Origin: a virus
Length of the DNA: 50,033 bases
Strand: one strand, 5' to 3'
Virus record (IMG/VR): IMGVR_UViG_3300036861_000469
Location: 1-50,033 of that record
Positions within the stretch are counted from its first letter, which is position 1. Each line of letters starts with the position of its first letter. Under the pieces are notes generated by a model. That model was given only the letters and a program-made list of their open reading frames with translations, made no database searches and had not been told where the DNA came from. The translations under genes were made by a program, and so were the position numbers. Below, piece after piece: positions 40,104 to 47,379 of this stretch.

Positions 40104-41954
40104 ATGGCCAAGAAGAATCGTAGTGCCAGGCTCTCCCGCGAAGAGATGGTGGCGAACGAAGTCCGCCGGCTCCGGGGAGAGATCGGAATCGAACTCGCGA
40201 AGCGTTCCGCAGCGAGCGGGATGAACGTCTCGCTCGGGGACATCGACGAGGAGTACAACCCCGAACTCAAGACGATCCGTGGCCGGACGAGCCAGTACGA
40301 GCGGATGATCAACGACCCGTTCGTGCGTGGGCAACTTCGGAACATCGAAATGACGCTGGTCTCGGGCGTGCGATGGAACATGGTCGACGGGACCCAGGAG
40401 CAGCAGGACCTGGTGGGTGGGAACATCCTCCGCCAAGGTCCGCCGAAGTACTGGTGCCAGCAGTCGTGGTATGACTTCCTCCACGAGGGGCTGGGGATGC
40501 TGATCTACGGGTGGAGCATGTTCGGGCTCACCCGCGGCATCGTCGACAACAAGATGGTGTACACGAACCGGAAGTGGCTGCACCCGCGTAGTGTGGACGA
40601 GGACGGGTGGGTCATGGACGAGGACGACAACCTCATCGCGGTGCGGAGGTCGTTCACCGACGCGACCGGGAGAGCGTTCGCGCGCCAGGCCACTAGCGCC
40701 CAGGATCTCTTCATGATGTGCTGGGACCGCAGGGGTCCGAACTGGGAAGGTACCGCGCTCATCCGGCCGATGTTCAAGAACTGGAAGATCGGCGAGATCG
40801 CGGAGAAGATCGACATCATCGACCTGCAGAACCGCGGCATCGCGATCCCGGTGGCGAAACTCAGCGGCGCAGGGGGACCGAAGGAGCGGGACACGCTCGT
40901 GGAGATCCTCCGGACGCTCCGCGGCGGGAACAAGGACAAGGCGTTCCTCGTGCTGGAGAAGGACGAGAGCCTGGAGTTCCTGACCACGCAGGGTACGGCG
41001 AAGGACGCTTCGCGGATCATCGACTCCCAGCACATCGGGATCTCGAAGGTCGGCGGAGGGGAGTACGCGGAGATCTCCGGGATGGCCGGCGGACGGGCGT
41101 CTACGAGCGTGCTGGCGACGGGGTTCTTCATCAACACCGACGCGATCAGGATCTTCTTCGAGGACAAGATCAACTTCGGCGAAGGCCAGATGCCCGGGGT
41201 GTGCGAGAGCCTGCAGAACGGGAACTTCGATATCAACGCGCCGGGGTTCAAGTATTCGCGCGTGAGCGGGAGCAGGGTCAGCCCGACGGAGCAGTTCGAC
41301 AACATCCCGCTGATCCAGGACAGCGTCAAGGCTGGGCTGGTGCCGACGACGCTGAAACTCTGCAACGAAACGCTGCGCAGGCTCGGCTGGCCGGAGATGA
41401 CCGAGCAGGAGTACAACGAGGGGATGCTGCGCGCCGGCAAGGGTCCGCAGCCGATGGGTCGACCGTCAGAGGCAGGCCCCGACGCGAACCCCTCCCGCGG
41501 GGACGCGCAGAGCAACGCAGCCCCGGAGCCGAGCCGGACCCCGCCGGCCGAACCGAGCCCCGCACCGAAGAACGCAACGGAGGTGCCGAGTGATGCGGCC
41601 GAGCCCGTTGCTCGGAGGTCTCTTCAGCAATCCGGCTTCGGACGACAGCCGACCGACGAGGAAAGTCACGTCCTGGCCCTGGCTCAAATAGACGCGGAGA
41701 ACCGTAGCGCGGAGCAGAAGTACGTCGCGCGCATCCACGCCTGGCAGCGACGGGAGATCGACCAGATCGTCGCGGGCATCAGGAGTGGAAGGATCAAGCC
41801 CGGGACGCTGATGAAGGACAACGCCGAGGCGGGGTTGCTCAAGTTCACAGGCCAACTCGCGAACGAGCTGAAGAACATCCTCACGCAGGTGAAGAACTTC
41901 GGTGGTGCGCAGGTGCGGGATGAGATGAAGCGCCAGGAGTCCGAGGAGGAGTAG
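40104..41954 (+). CDS. Portal protein, DUF935/Mu gp29-like, with long C-terminal extension
   Basis: 616 residues. The core (MINDPFVRGQLRNIEMTLVSG, GMLIYGWSMFGL, WDRRGPNWEGTALIRP, FFEDKINFGEG) fits DUF935 portals of Mu-like heads. After about 470 a Pro/Ala-rich linker leads to a helical extension (IHAWQRREIDQIVAGIRSG ... LTQVKNFGGAQVRDEMKRQ) of the kind that in related phages leads into the fused or adjacent MuF. Here no MuF follows; it is at 21611. Forms the dodecameric head vertex. Confidence 0.85.
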   Translation: MAKKNRSARLSREEMVANEVRRLRGEIGIELAKRSAASGMNVSLGDIDEEYNPELKTIRGRTSQYERMINDPFVRGQLRNIEMTLVSGVRWNMVDGTQEQQDLVGGNILRQGPPKYWCQQSWYDFLHEGLGMLIYGWSMFGLTRGIVDNKMVYTNRKWLHPRSVDEDGWVMDEDDNLIAVRRSFTDATGRAFARQATSAQDLFMMCWDRRGPNWEGTALIRPMFKNWKIGEIAEKIDIIDLQNRGIAIPVAKLSGAGGPKERDTLVEILRTLRGGNKDKAFLVLEKDESLEFLTTQGTAKDASRIIDSQHIGISKVGGGEYAEISGMAGGRASTSVLATGFFINTDAIRIFFEDKINFGEGQMPGVCESLQNGNFDINAPGFKYSRVSGSRVSPTEQFDNIPLIQDSVKAGLVPTTLKLCNETLRRLGWPEMTEQEYNEGMLRAGKGPQPMGRPSEAGPDANPSRGDAQSNAAPEPSRTPPAEPSPAPKNATEVPSDAAEPVARRSLQQSGFGRQPTDEESHVLALAQIDAENRSAEQKYVARIHAWQRREIDQIVAGIRSGRIKPGTLMKDNAEAGLLKFTGQLANELKNILTQVKNFGGAQVRDEMKRQESEEE

Positions 41955-41957
41955 CGT

Positions 41958-42677
41958 GTGGCCGCTCCGGTAGAAGTCTTCGTCCCGCCTACGTCCGACG
42001 TCGGACCTAACACGATGACCGGAGCCTCACCGCATTTTTCGAAGGTGGATGAGAACCCCGCGAACGGGGATACCGACTTCATCTCCTTCAACGGGAACGG
42101 ATCCGAAGCCTATGGGATGAACGCATCGGCGATTCCACAGGGCTCGATGGTCCTCTCAGTTCGGATCCGCGTGAACGCGAAAGGGTCAACCGGCGGAGCG
42201 CGGACGCTACAGTTCGGCTACCGCTTCAATGGGGTTGACTATTGGCTGGGGAGTATCACCCCTCCGCCGTCGTCCTATGGGAGCGCGCAGGCAATCCTGA
42301 CTGAGAACCTCGCTACCGCCGCGCTGTTCGAAGAGCAGCATATCCGGACGTCTTCGATCATGGCGCTACGGGCGGAGTGGCTCACAGATGGGCTCGCCTT
42401 CCCGGCTCCGCGCATGACGCAGTGCGTGATGTTCGCGACGATCCCGGATCCTGCGTCGGCGCTGACCGACCTGGAGATCGCGGAGTTCTGGAGGATCCAC
42501 AGACTGGTGCGTCGGAAGGAGATGAACCCTCCGCAGACTCCGACGACGATCTTGGTCACGCGGTACAAGTATCTGCGTGACCGAGCGAATGCGAATGCTC
42601 AGACCCTGCTCCCGCCGCAGGATCTGATCGACAGCGACTACCTTGCGGGGCTGCACGCAGCGAAGAGGAGGTTCTAG
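41958..42677 (+). CDS. Jelly-roll-like structural protein, 239 aa
   Basis: GTG 41958. Beta-rich N-terminal 150 residues (MVLSVRIRVNAKGSTGGARTLQFGYRFNGVDYW) resemble small surface sandwich domains in phage virions; the C-terminus is helical and ends in an Arg-rich AKRRF. It follows the portal, so a virion decoration or tail spike role is plausible. Stop TAG overlaps the next GTG. Confidence 0.5.
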   Translation: MAAPVEVFVPPTSDVGPNTMTGASPHFSKVDENPANGDTDFISFNGNGSEAYGMNASAIPQGSMVLSVRIRVNAKGSTGGARTLQFGYRFNGVDYWLGSITPPPSSYGSAQAILTENLATAALFEEQHIRTSSIMALRAEWLTDGLAFPAPRMTQCVMFATIPDPASALTDLEIAEFWRIHRLVRRKEMNPPQTPTTILVTRYKYLRDRANANAQTLLPPQDLIDSDYLAGLHAAKRRF

Positions 42678-42946
42678 TGGCACGAGGACGATGGGCACTC
42701 CGGATGAGCGACGACGAACAATGCGAGCGGGGGTACTTCGAACTCGACGACCCCAGAGGGAACCTGCCGACGAAGTGTTCGTACTGCGGCCGGACCGGGA
42801 GTGTGGTGAATCCTCTGAGGTTCGATCCCGTGTCGCGGGATGGGAAGAACCTGGCGCGGCAGTATCTCTACCGCTCGAAGTGCCGGTACTGCGAAGAGTT
42901 CGGTCCGCACCACTCCCGCGCGCTCCTGGAAGCCACAGGACAATGA
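42677..42946 (+). CDS. Zinc-ribbon protein, 89 aa
   Basis: GTG 42677 (TAGTG overlap). CSYCGRTG ... CRYCEEFG with 33 residues between forms a clear zinc-ribbon pair. Overlaps the next gene as ATGA (42943-42946). Function unknown. Confidence 0.6.
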   Translation: MARGRWALRMSDDEQCERGYFELDDPRGNLPTKCSYCGRTGSVVNPLRFDPVSRDGKNLARQYLYRSKCRYCEEFGPHHSRALLEATGQ

Positions 42947-43092
42947 AGCGCTGCCGGCGGTGCGATGCAGACCTGATGCCACATGAGGATCGGTACTGCG
43001 ACGCCTGCCAAGCAGACCGCGACGACCGTGCGTTCCGGCGCCGGCTTCGCGCCTCCCACGAACGTTCCGAGACAATCCGCGATCAGACTTGA
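42943..43092 (+). CDS. Small zinc-ribbon protein, 49 aa
   Basis: ATG 42943. CRRCDADL ... YCDACQADRDD gives two CxxC knuckles 13 residues apart, then an Arg-rich tail. Its stop lies inside the -35 box of the next promoter. Unknown function, possibly nucleic acid binding. Confidence 0.55.
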   Translation: MKRCRRCDADLMPHEDRYCDACQADRDDRAFRRRLRASHERSETIRDQT

Positions 43093-43117
43093 CTTCATCG
43101 ACCGCCGGCCGTATGAT
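43089..43117 (+). promoter_or_regulatory. Sigma-70-type promoter upstream of structured RNA
   Basis: TTGACT (43089-43094), 17-base spacer, TATGAT (43112-43117), with the CGTAT core and trailing TCC of the phage promoter group. The predicted start near 43124 begins a 200-base stretch with no gene. Confidence 0.75.
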
Positions 43118-43123
43118 TCCCTG

Positions 43124-43233
43124 CAGCCGGAGCGGAGCAGGCTGCTATCCGCTCCCGCCCGGGGGATCTGCGGAGGCACGAAGCGTCCACTTCCCCTCCG
43201 CCCCCCGGGTGTCAGGGGTTTGACAGCCCCGGG
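43124..43233 (+). ncRNA. Candidate structured RNA with alternative hairpins
   Basis: Stem 1: GGAGCGGA (43129-43136) with TCCGCTCC (43148-43155). Stem 2: CCCGGGGG (43158-43165) with CCCCCGGG (43202-43209), an ATCT bulge, then GCGGAGG (43170-43176) with CCTCCGC (43195-43201) around an 18-base loop. Stem 3: TGTCA (43210-43214) with TGACA (43221-43225). The CCCGGG closing stem 2 can instead pair with CCCGGG at 43228-43233 to lengthen stem 3, so two folds exclude each other, as in attenuators or riboswitches. No coding frame fits. Confidence 0.55.
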
Positions 43234-43281
43234 CATGCAAGGCGTGGGCCAAGGTGGGCGCAGATTCTCAGATTCTTCTCC

Positions 43282-43310
43282 TGGACTTCGGCCTGGCTGG
43301 GTCCCATACT
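43282..43310 (+). promoter_or_regulatory. Weaker promoter before 43329
   Basis: TGGACT (43282-43287), 17-base spacer, CATACT (43305-43310). From the -10 to the ATG the sequence nearly repeats that before 19513 (both reach GCAGGAGGTGGACAATG). The -35 is imperfect. Confidence 0.45.
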
Positions 43311-43328
43311 GTGGGCAGGAGGTGGACA

Positions 43329-43604
43329 ATGCGGAACACGGTGAAGCGGATCAAGGTGGTGAGGGGGTACCAGGGGCTCGCGAACTTCCACGCGGAGGTC
43401 GACCAGATCCCGAACGGTGACGGGGACCTGCTGATCCTCGGCACGATCCCGCGGCGCCCCGAGATCCCCAGCCCCTACGCGTACGCCCCGGAGCATCAGG
43501 TCATGCGGTGGAATGCGAAGCCGATCATCATCGTGGAGACCGGGCACCGGCGCTTCGAGGTCTTCGAGGTCAGCGGAACGCTCGACCCCCTGGAGGTAGC
43601 GTGA
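43329..43604 (+). CDS. Hypothetical protein, 91 aa
   Basis: ATG 43329 behind the repeated leader. Small alpha/beta protein, no Cys or membrane segment (VKRIKVVRGYQGLANFHAE). Stop overlaps the next GTG (GTGA). Unknown; shared leader with genes at 636 and 19513 suggests common timing. Confidence 0.65.
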   Translation: MRNTVKRIKVVRGYQGLANFHAEVDQIPNGDGDLLILGTIPRRPEIPSPYAYAPEHQVMRWNAKPIIIVETGHRRFEVFEVSGTLDPLEVA

Positions 43605-44038
43605 AGACGAACCGCACGACCTGCACCCGCGCCCGCATCCTCGCGACCCTGGCGCTCACCCTGATCTGGGGCTTCACGCCCGCGCGCGCGAAGGACGCGA
43701 TGTGCATCCCCGAGACCGCGCTCGGGTTCGGCGAGATGCTCGACCGGGCCTGGGTGGATGCGCAGGCCGCAGCCGGCAGGACGACCACCGAGGCGCGCCC
43801 GACCTTCTGCTTCGGCTGGGAGCCCCGGGTCGTCGCGACGAGCCACGGACCCTCCCGCCTGCTGGGGACCTACGACTCCCGCACGAACCGCGCGGACGTC
43901 AGCCTGACGATGGAGGAACTCGCGGTGGACGGTGCCTGCGTGATCCGGCACGAGATGCTGCACGCGCTGCTGGGCAGCGACGAGGCTGCGGTCCGCGCGG
44001 CGCAGGGATGCACGGTCGCGGTGGGGGGTGGACTGTGA
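43601..44038 (+). CDS. Exported HExxH protein (zincin-like), 145 aa
   Basis: GTG 43601. Signal peptide ILATLALTLIWGFTPARA with Ala-x-Ala cleavage near 30. HEMLHALLG at 117-121 is the metal-binding motif; Asp/Glu after it (GSDEAA) may be the third ligand. Four Cys in the mature part. A periplasmic metalloprotease is plausible, paralleling the protein at 15889; the two share little beyond the motif. Confidence 0.6.
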   Translation: MKTNRTTCTRARILATLALTLIWGFTPARAKDAMCIPETALGFGEMLDRAWVDAQAAAGRTTTEARPTFCFGWEPRVVATSHGPSRLLGTYDSRTNRADVSLTMEELAVDGACVIRHEMLHALLGSDEAAVRAAQGCTVAVGGGL

Positions 44039-44178
44039 TCAAGGCGCTCGGCGCTCTGGCATCCGCGATCTCCGCGCTCCTCATCCTCATCCTCGCGATC
44101 GCGATGCAGTGGATCGGCGCGGGGATGCTCTTCGCGATCGGGATGGCGCTCGTGGCGCGCCTGCTGGGGGTCCTGTGA
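44035..44178 (+). CDS. Tiny membrane protein, 47 aa
   Basis: GTG 44035. Almost wholly hydrophobic: two short segments (ALASAISALLILILAIAM and GAGMLFAIGMALVARLL). Possible second holin or antiholin, located behind an exported protease-like gene. Coupled on both sides (GTGA). Confidence 0.6.
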   Translation: MIKALGALASAISALLILILAIAMQWIGAGMLFAIGMALVARLLGVL

Positions 44179-44846
44179 GTATCGCAGCGCTGCGCCCCGG
44201 GCAGATCCTCGTCAGCAAGGCCGGGTCGCGGGTCGTCTACGTCCGGACCGAGGCGCGGAGCGTCGTGGTCGGGGAGAGCGAGGCACGCGTCGGGGGGAGC
44301 AGGAAGCGTCTGCTCAAGGTCCCGGTGAAGGGTGGCGAGGAGGTCATCGTGGTGCGGACCCTCTTCCCTGTGCGCGACAACACCGGCCAGTGGCAGCCCG
44401 GGCAGGAACTCAACGGGCGGTACTCCCAGGCGGACCTGGACGCAGGGGTCCTCACGCCCACAGACGAATTCGCGACCGACGATGTACCAGACCCAGAACC
44501 CAGACCGAAGCGCGCCGGCCGAGCCGGCAAGGAGGCAGCAGTGGACGACAGCACGAAGGACCCGGCCGCGGGGGACGCAGCGGCAACGGTTGCCGGAGGG
44601 ACGGACGCTCCGGTGGTGGTGAAGGAGCGGAAGCCCCGAGCCCCCCAGGCGCCAGATGCGATGGTAGTCGGCACCTTCCGCGCCACCCAGGCACAGCGGG
44701 ATCAGATCAACGCTGCAGCCGAGGCTGCGATGGGGAAGGGGAACAGCGGCGCCTGGATCCTGAAGACGTTGCTGTCCGCTGCCTCGGTGCCGGCAACGGT
44801 TGCCGCGGCGCCGGTCCCGGTCGAGGAGGGGAGGAATCGCCCATGA
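44175..44846 (+). CDS. Protein with C-terminal ribbon-helix-helix-like domain
   Basis: 223 residues, GTG 44175. The N-terminal 100 residues are a beta-rich domain (LRPGQILVSKAGSRVVYV), followed by a Lys/Ala-rich linker and a C-terminal segment MVVGTFRATQAQRDQINAAAEA ... GNSGAWILKTLLSAA that fits a ribbon-helix-helix DNA-binding fold. The 15-base palindrome CGGCAACGGTTGCCG occurs twice within the gene (44581-44595, 44791-44805), a possible site for its own product. Confidence 0.55.
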   Translation: MSIAALRPGQILVSKAGSRVVYVRTEARSVVVGESEARVGGSRKRLLKVPVKGGEEVIVVRTLFPVRDNTGQWQPGQELNGRYSQADLDAGVLTPTDEFATDDVPDPEPRPKRAGRAGKEAAVDDSTKDPAAGDAAATVAGGTDAPVVVKERKPRAPQAPDAMVVGTFRATQAQRDQINAAAEAAMGKGNSGAWILKTLLSAASVPATVAAAPVPVEEGRNRP

Positions 44847-45067
44847 GACCCTCCTCCCTTGGCGCGCTCGGGACCCTCGCTCGTGTCTCCACCGAGATCG
44901 CTGACAAGGACGGCGTCCGCGCACGGTGGGATCTCAAGCGGAGACTCATCCGCGCGTACATGGATTGGCTGAAGACCTGGCCAGGGGTCGCGACGCAGGA
45001 GGGGGGACGGATGTTCAAGAGGGACGGGATGGTGCTGCGGGCGGTGCCGCGGAAGGAGGAGCGGTGA
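44843..45067 (+). CDS. Hypothetical basic protein, 74 aa
   Basis: ATG 44843 (ATGA overlap). Arg/Lys-rich helices (RARWDLKRRLIRAYMDWLK), suggestive of nucleic acid binding. No family recognised. Confidence 0.6.
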   Translation: MRPSSLGALGTLARVSTEIADKDGVRARWDLKRRLIRAYMDWLKTWPGVATQEGGRMFKRDGMVLRAVPRKEER

Positions 45068-45996
45068 TTGATCGCGCAACGAAGTATCGGCTTCTGACTC
45101 GACTCCTCGGTGGGTTGAGTGCCGAGATCATCGCCGAACTCGTTCGGATGCCCACCCCTACAAGGCCGGTCTACGTAACGACCCACTCCGGTGCTGATCC
45201 TCGATGCTGGCAGTGGAGCCGTGCCATGTGGCCGGCACCGATGTACGACCTCAAGTTTGCTGTCGCGAGTGGGGATCGACCGAGCGATCTTCCTCGATCG
45301 ATCTGCTATCACTATGGCACGCAACACAACGAGAACAATTACACTCGGCGCCTGCACCTCGAAAGCCTCTGGGAGCCTGGTGGCATTATCATCGCTGACG
45401 ATGATCCTGGCGAGATCGAACGCAGACCGCGAAACCAGTGGCCGCGCTATCTGCATCAGAAGTATCACTCGACTCCGCCGACAGCCTGCTTCAGAGCGCG
45501 CAATCGGACCGGGATCTCCCGACCCGTTCTGCCGCCCGACCAGGTTGCATTCCTCTGGAGTGTCCTGGAGCGTCTCGGGTCACGGATCGATACAGCCTAC
45601 GCAGGATTCTCAGCCTCGACCCAAAGCCAGAATCGGGATCGGGTCAATCGTCCGTATCTACTCGATGCGGTCGTCTCTGGCGCAGCGCTTGTGCTGGCTC
45701 CGATGCGGCATCTTGTCCCGAAACATCTACAGAAGAATTTCCAGGAGTGGGCGACCGCATCTGCTACGAGCATCGCGAACGGGAAGCGAACCCTGACGCT
45801 CCGATCGATGATTGCCAAGTTCGATGTCCAGCCGCCGAAGGAAGATCCGATGGTATCGATCCGTCGGATTCATGATGAGTGGCCGATGCTCATCCAACTC
45901 CGAAACTCCACACGCGTTCGGTCGAACCAGAAAACAGGATGCATCATGACTCTGGACACTCAAACGATCGTACGATCTCTAGAGGGGATCCGATGA
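45064..45996 (+). CDS. Unrecognised protein, 310 aa, in DNA of different composition
   Basis: GTG 45064 (GTGA overlap). I recognise no family. Features: an early strand VYVTTHSGAD, His/Asn-rich ICYHYGTQHNENNYT near 85, IIIADDD, Cys and Trp scattered, and a basic C-terminus. The DNA is visibly AT-richer than neighbours with more ATA/TCA-type codons, like the HNH gene at 9938, indicating recent acquisition. It is coupled to both neighbours despite that. Confidence 0.6.
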   Translation: MIDRATKYRLLTRLLGGLSAEIIAELVRMPTPTRPVYVTTHSGADPRCWQWSRAMWPAPMYDLKFAVASGDRPSDLPRSICYHYGTQHNENNYTRRLHLESLWEPGGIIIADDDPGEIERRPRNQWPRYLHQKYHSTPPTACFRARNRTGISRPVLPPDQVAFLWSVLERLGSRIDTAYAGFSASTQSQNRDRVNRPYLLDAVVSGAALVLAPMRHLVPKHLQKNFQEWATASATSIANGKRTLTLRSMIAKFDVQPPKEDPMVSIRRIHDEWPMLIQLRNSTRVRSNQKTGCIMTLDTQTIVRSLEGIR

Positions 45997-46187
45997 CCTG
46001 GGACTCCATCCCCACCCTCTGCTTCGTCTGCCACGCCCCGGACCCGGCGCACGTCGCGATCATCCGCGGGACGTCCAACGCGAAGCCCCGGCAGAAGCGT
46101 CCGCTCTGCGATCTGCACGCGGAGCAGGCACGTGGTCTGGGGTACAAGGTCGGACGCGTGCAGGAGCGCTGGGTGGAGCAGACATGA
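45993..46187 (+). CDS. Zinc-finger-like protein, 64 aa
   Basis: ATG 45993. CFVCHAPD ... CDLHAEQA is a C-x2-C(H)...C-x2-H knuckle; the linker is basic. Overlaps both neighbours (ATGA). Unknown. Confidence 0.6.
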   Translation: MTWDSIPTLCFVCHAPDPAHVAIIRGTSNAKPRQKRPLCDLHAEQARGLGYKVGRVQERWVEQT

Positions 46188-46483
46188 TCCTTCTCTGGGA
46201 CATCTGCCCGATCGGTGAGGTCCCGGTTGCCTACCGTGTCGAGTACGTCCACCGCGTGCGGATCGGTACGATGTTCGGGCTCGACGACCAGGGTAACGTC
46301 GTGGAGATGCCGATCTACTCCCCGTGGGTGCCGGTCCACGTACAGACGTCCCCCGAGCAGCAGGCGGACGTCCCGTGCGACCCCGCGCCCGGGGAGGTGT
46401 GTGTGGGGGTGGTGACAAGCCTCGACGAGTACGGGATGGAGGACGACGGAACGGAGTGCGAAACCCAAGGAGGGACACCGTGA
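46184..46483 (+). CDS. Hypothetical protein, 99 aa
   Basis: ATG 46184. Beta-rich with an acidic C-terminus (DEYGMEDDGTECETQ). No motif; stop overlaps the next GTG. Confidence 0.6.
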   Translation: MILLWDICPIGEVPVAYRVEYVHRVRIGTMFGLDDQGNVVEMPIYSPWVPVHVQTSPEQQADVPCDPAPGEVCVGVVTSLDEYGMEDDGTECETQGGTP

Positions 46484-46812
46484 GCAGGACGAAGAAGCGA
46501 CTTGCAAACCTGTTGAAGGATGCGCCGATCATTACGGCGAAGCCTCTCAGCCAGATCCGTGCCGAGATCGAATCCGAGCGCTCCCGCGTCCCCCTCGCGG
46601 ACGAGTACAAGTTCCAGCGCTCCGTCACCGACCCCCGGGACTACCTCGGCATGGTCGACGAGGTGGTCTTCACGAAGGGGGTCGCGCGCCTGCGCGTGCG
46701 CGTGAAGACCGGCTTCGCCAACGACCGCGGGCTCGATCCCAGCGTGTCGGTGACGCTCCCGGCTTCGGTGCTGAGGATGATCGCGGCGTTCATCGCCGAG
46801 CCGAAGGAGTAG
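46480..46812 (+). CDS. Hypothetical protein, 110 aa
   Basis: GTG 46480 (GTGA overlap). Helical basic N-terminus (SRTKKRLANLLKD) then a small alpha/beta unit (VSVTLPASVLRMIAAFIAEP). Unknown. Confidence 0.6.
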   Translation: MSRTKKRLANLLKDAPIITAKPLSQIRAEIESERSRVPLADEYKFQRSVTDPRDYLGMVDEVVFTKGVARLRVRVKTGFANDRGLDPSVSVTLPASVLRMIAAFIAEPKE

Positions 46813-46814
46813 CC

Positions 46815-46982
46815 ATGGCCGCAGCCGGGATCGCGATCGTGGTGTCGTGGCTGATCCTCGGGATCGTCTGCGCCCGGGTGAAGTTCCCTCCGCACGTCCG
46901 CTGCGTCTGGTGCGGGTAGGTCTTCCACGGACTGAAGAATCTCAGCGCGTGCCCGAAGTGCGGGCGGGAGGATCTACAGTGA
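46815..46982 (+). pseudogene. Membrane zinc-ribbon protein interrupted by TAG
   Basis: ATG 46815 encodes a membrane segment (GIAIVVSWLILGIVC) and CVWCG, then TAG (46917-46919), then in the same frame VFHGLKNLSACPKCG and a TGA at 46980-46982. Together the two CxxC pairs form a normal zinc ribbon, and the final TGA overlaps the next GTG as GTGA. CAG to TAG is one C-to-T change, and a Gln after the first CxxC-G is common. So this is a fresh nonsense mutation, a sequencing error, or a readthrough site. Confidence 0.7.
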
Positions 46983-47089
46983 AGCGACGCTACTGGGCGC
47001 CGCACTGGTTCCGCGACAAGGTCGACGTCTTCTGGATCGTGGGTTACGTCCTCCTCTGCTTCTGGCTCCTCCTGGAGATCGTGCAATGA
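46979..47089 (+). CDS. Small single-span membrane protein, 36 aa
   Basis: GTG 46979, coupled to the frame beyond the amber codon. A basic N-terminus (VKRRYWAPHWFRDK) and a membrane helix (VFWIVGYVLLCFWLLLEI). Stop overlaps the next ATG (ATGA). If the amber is a true stop, this gene loses its coupled start. Confidence 0.55.
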   Translation: MKRRYWAPHWFRDKVDVFWIVGYVLLCFWLLLEIVQ

Positions 47090-47379
47090 TCAAACTCTGG
47101 CTCGACGACTACCGCCTCCCGCCGGACGAGTCCTGGACCATCGCGACGACCGCGAAGGAAGCGATCGCGATCCTCGACTCCGTCGATGTCGACATCGTCT
47201 CGCTGGACTTCGATCTCGGGGACGAGGACCGCTGCGGCACGGGGCTCGACGTCGCGAGGCATCTCGTCGCGCTGACGAAGCGTGGCCGGCCGATGCCCAG
47301 GGTGGTCATGCTGCATACGCAGAACCCCGTCGGCAGGGAGCGCATGCTAGCGGAGATCGCAGGCGGAGGAGACCGATGA
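47086..47379 (+). CDS. Cyclic-phosphate-processing receiver-domain-like protein
   Basis: 97 residues. LWLDDYRLPPD at the N-terminus, IVSLDFDLGDEDRCGTGLD in the middle, and HTQNPVGRERM near the end fit the small receiver-like family suggested to process cyclic phosphates or act in signalling; the conserved Asp pairs are present. Biochemical activity is not established. Coupled to neighbours. Confidence 0.65.
   Translation: MIKLWLDDYRLPPDESWTIATTAKEAIAILDSVDVDIVSLDFDLGDEDRCGTGLDVARHLVALTKRGRPMPRVVMLHTQNPVGRERMLAEIAGGGDR

Noticed and set aside
38374-40104. 576-codon minus-strand frame
   Set aside because: Mirror of the terminase gene; no motif, no ribosome site.
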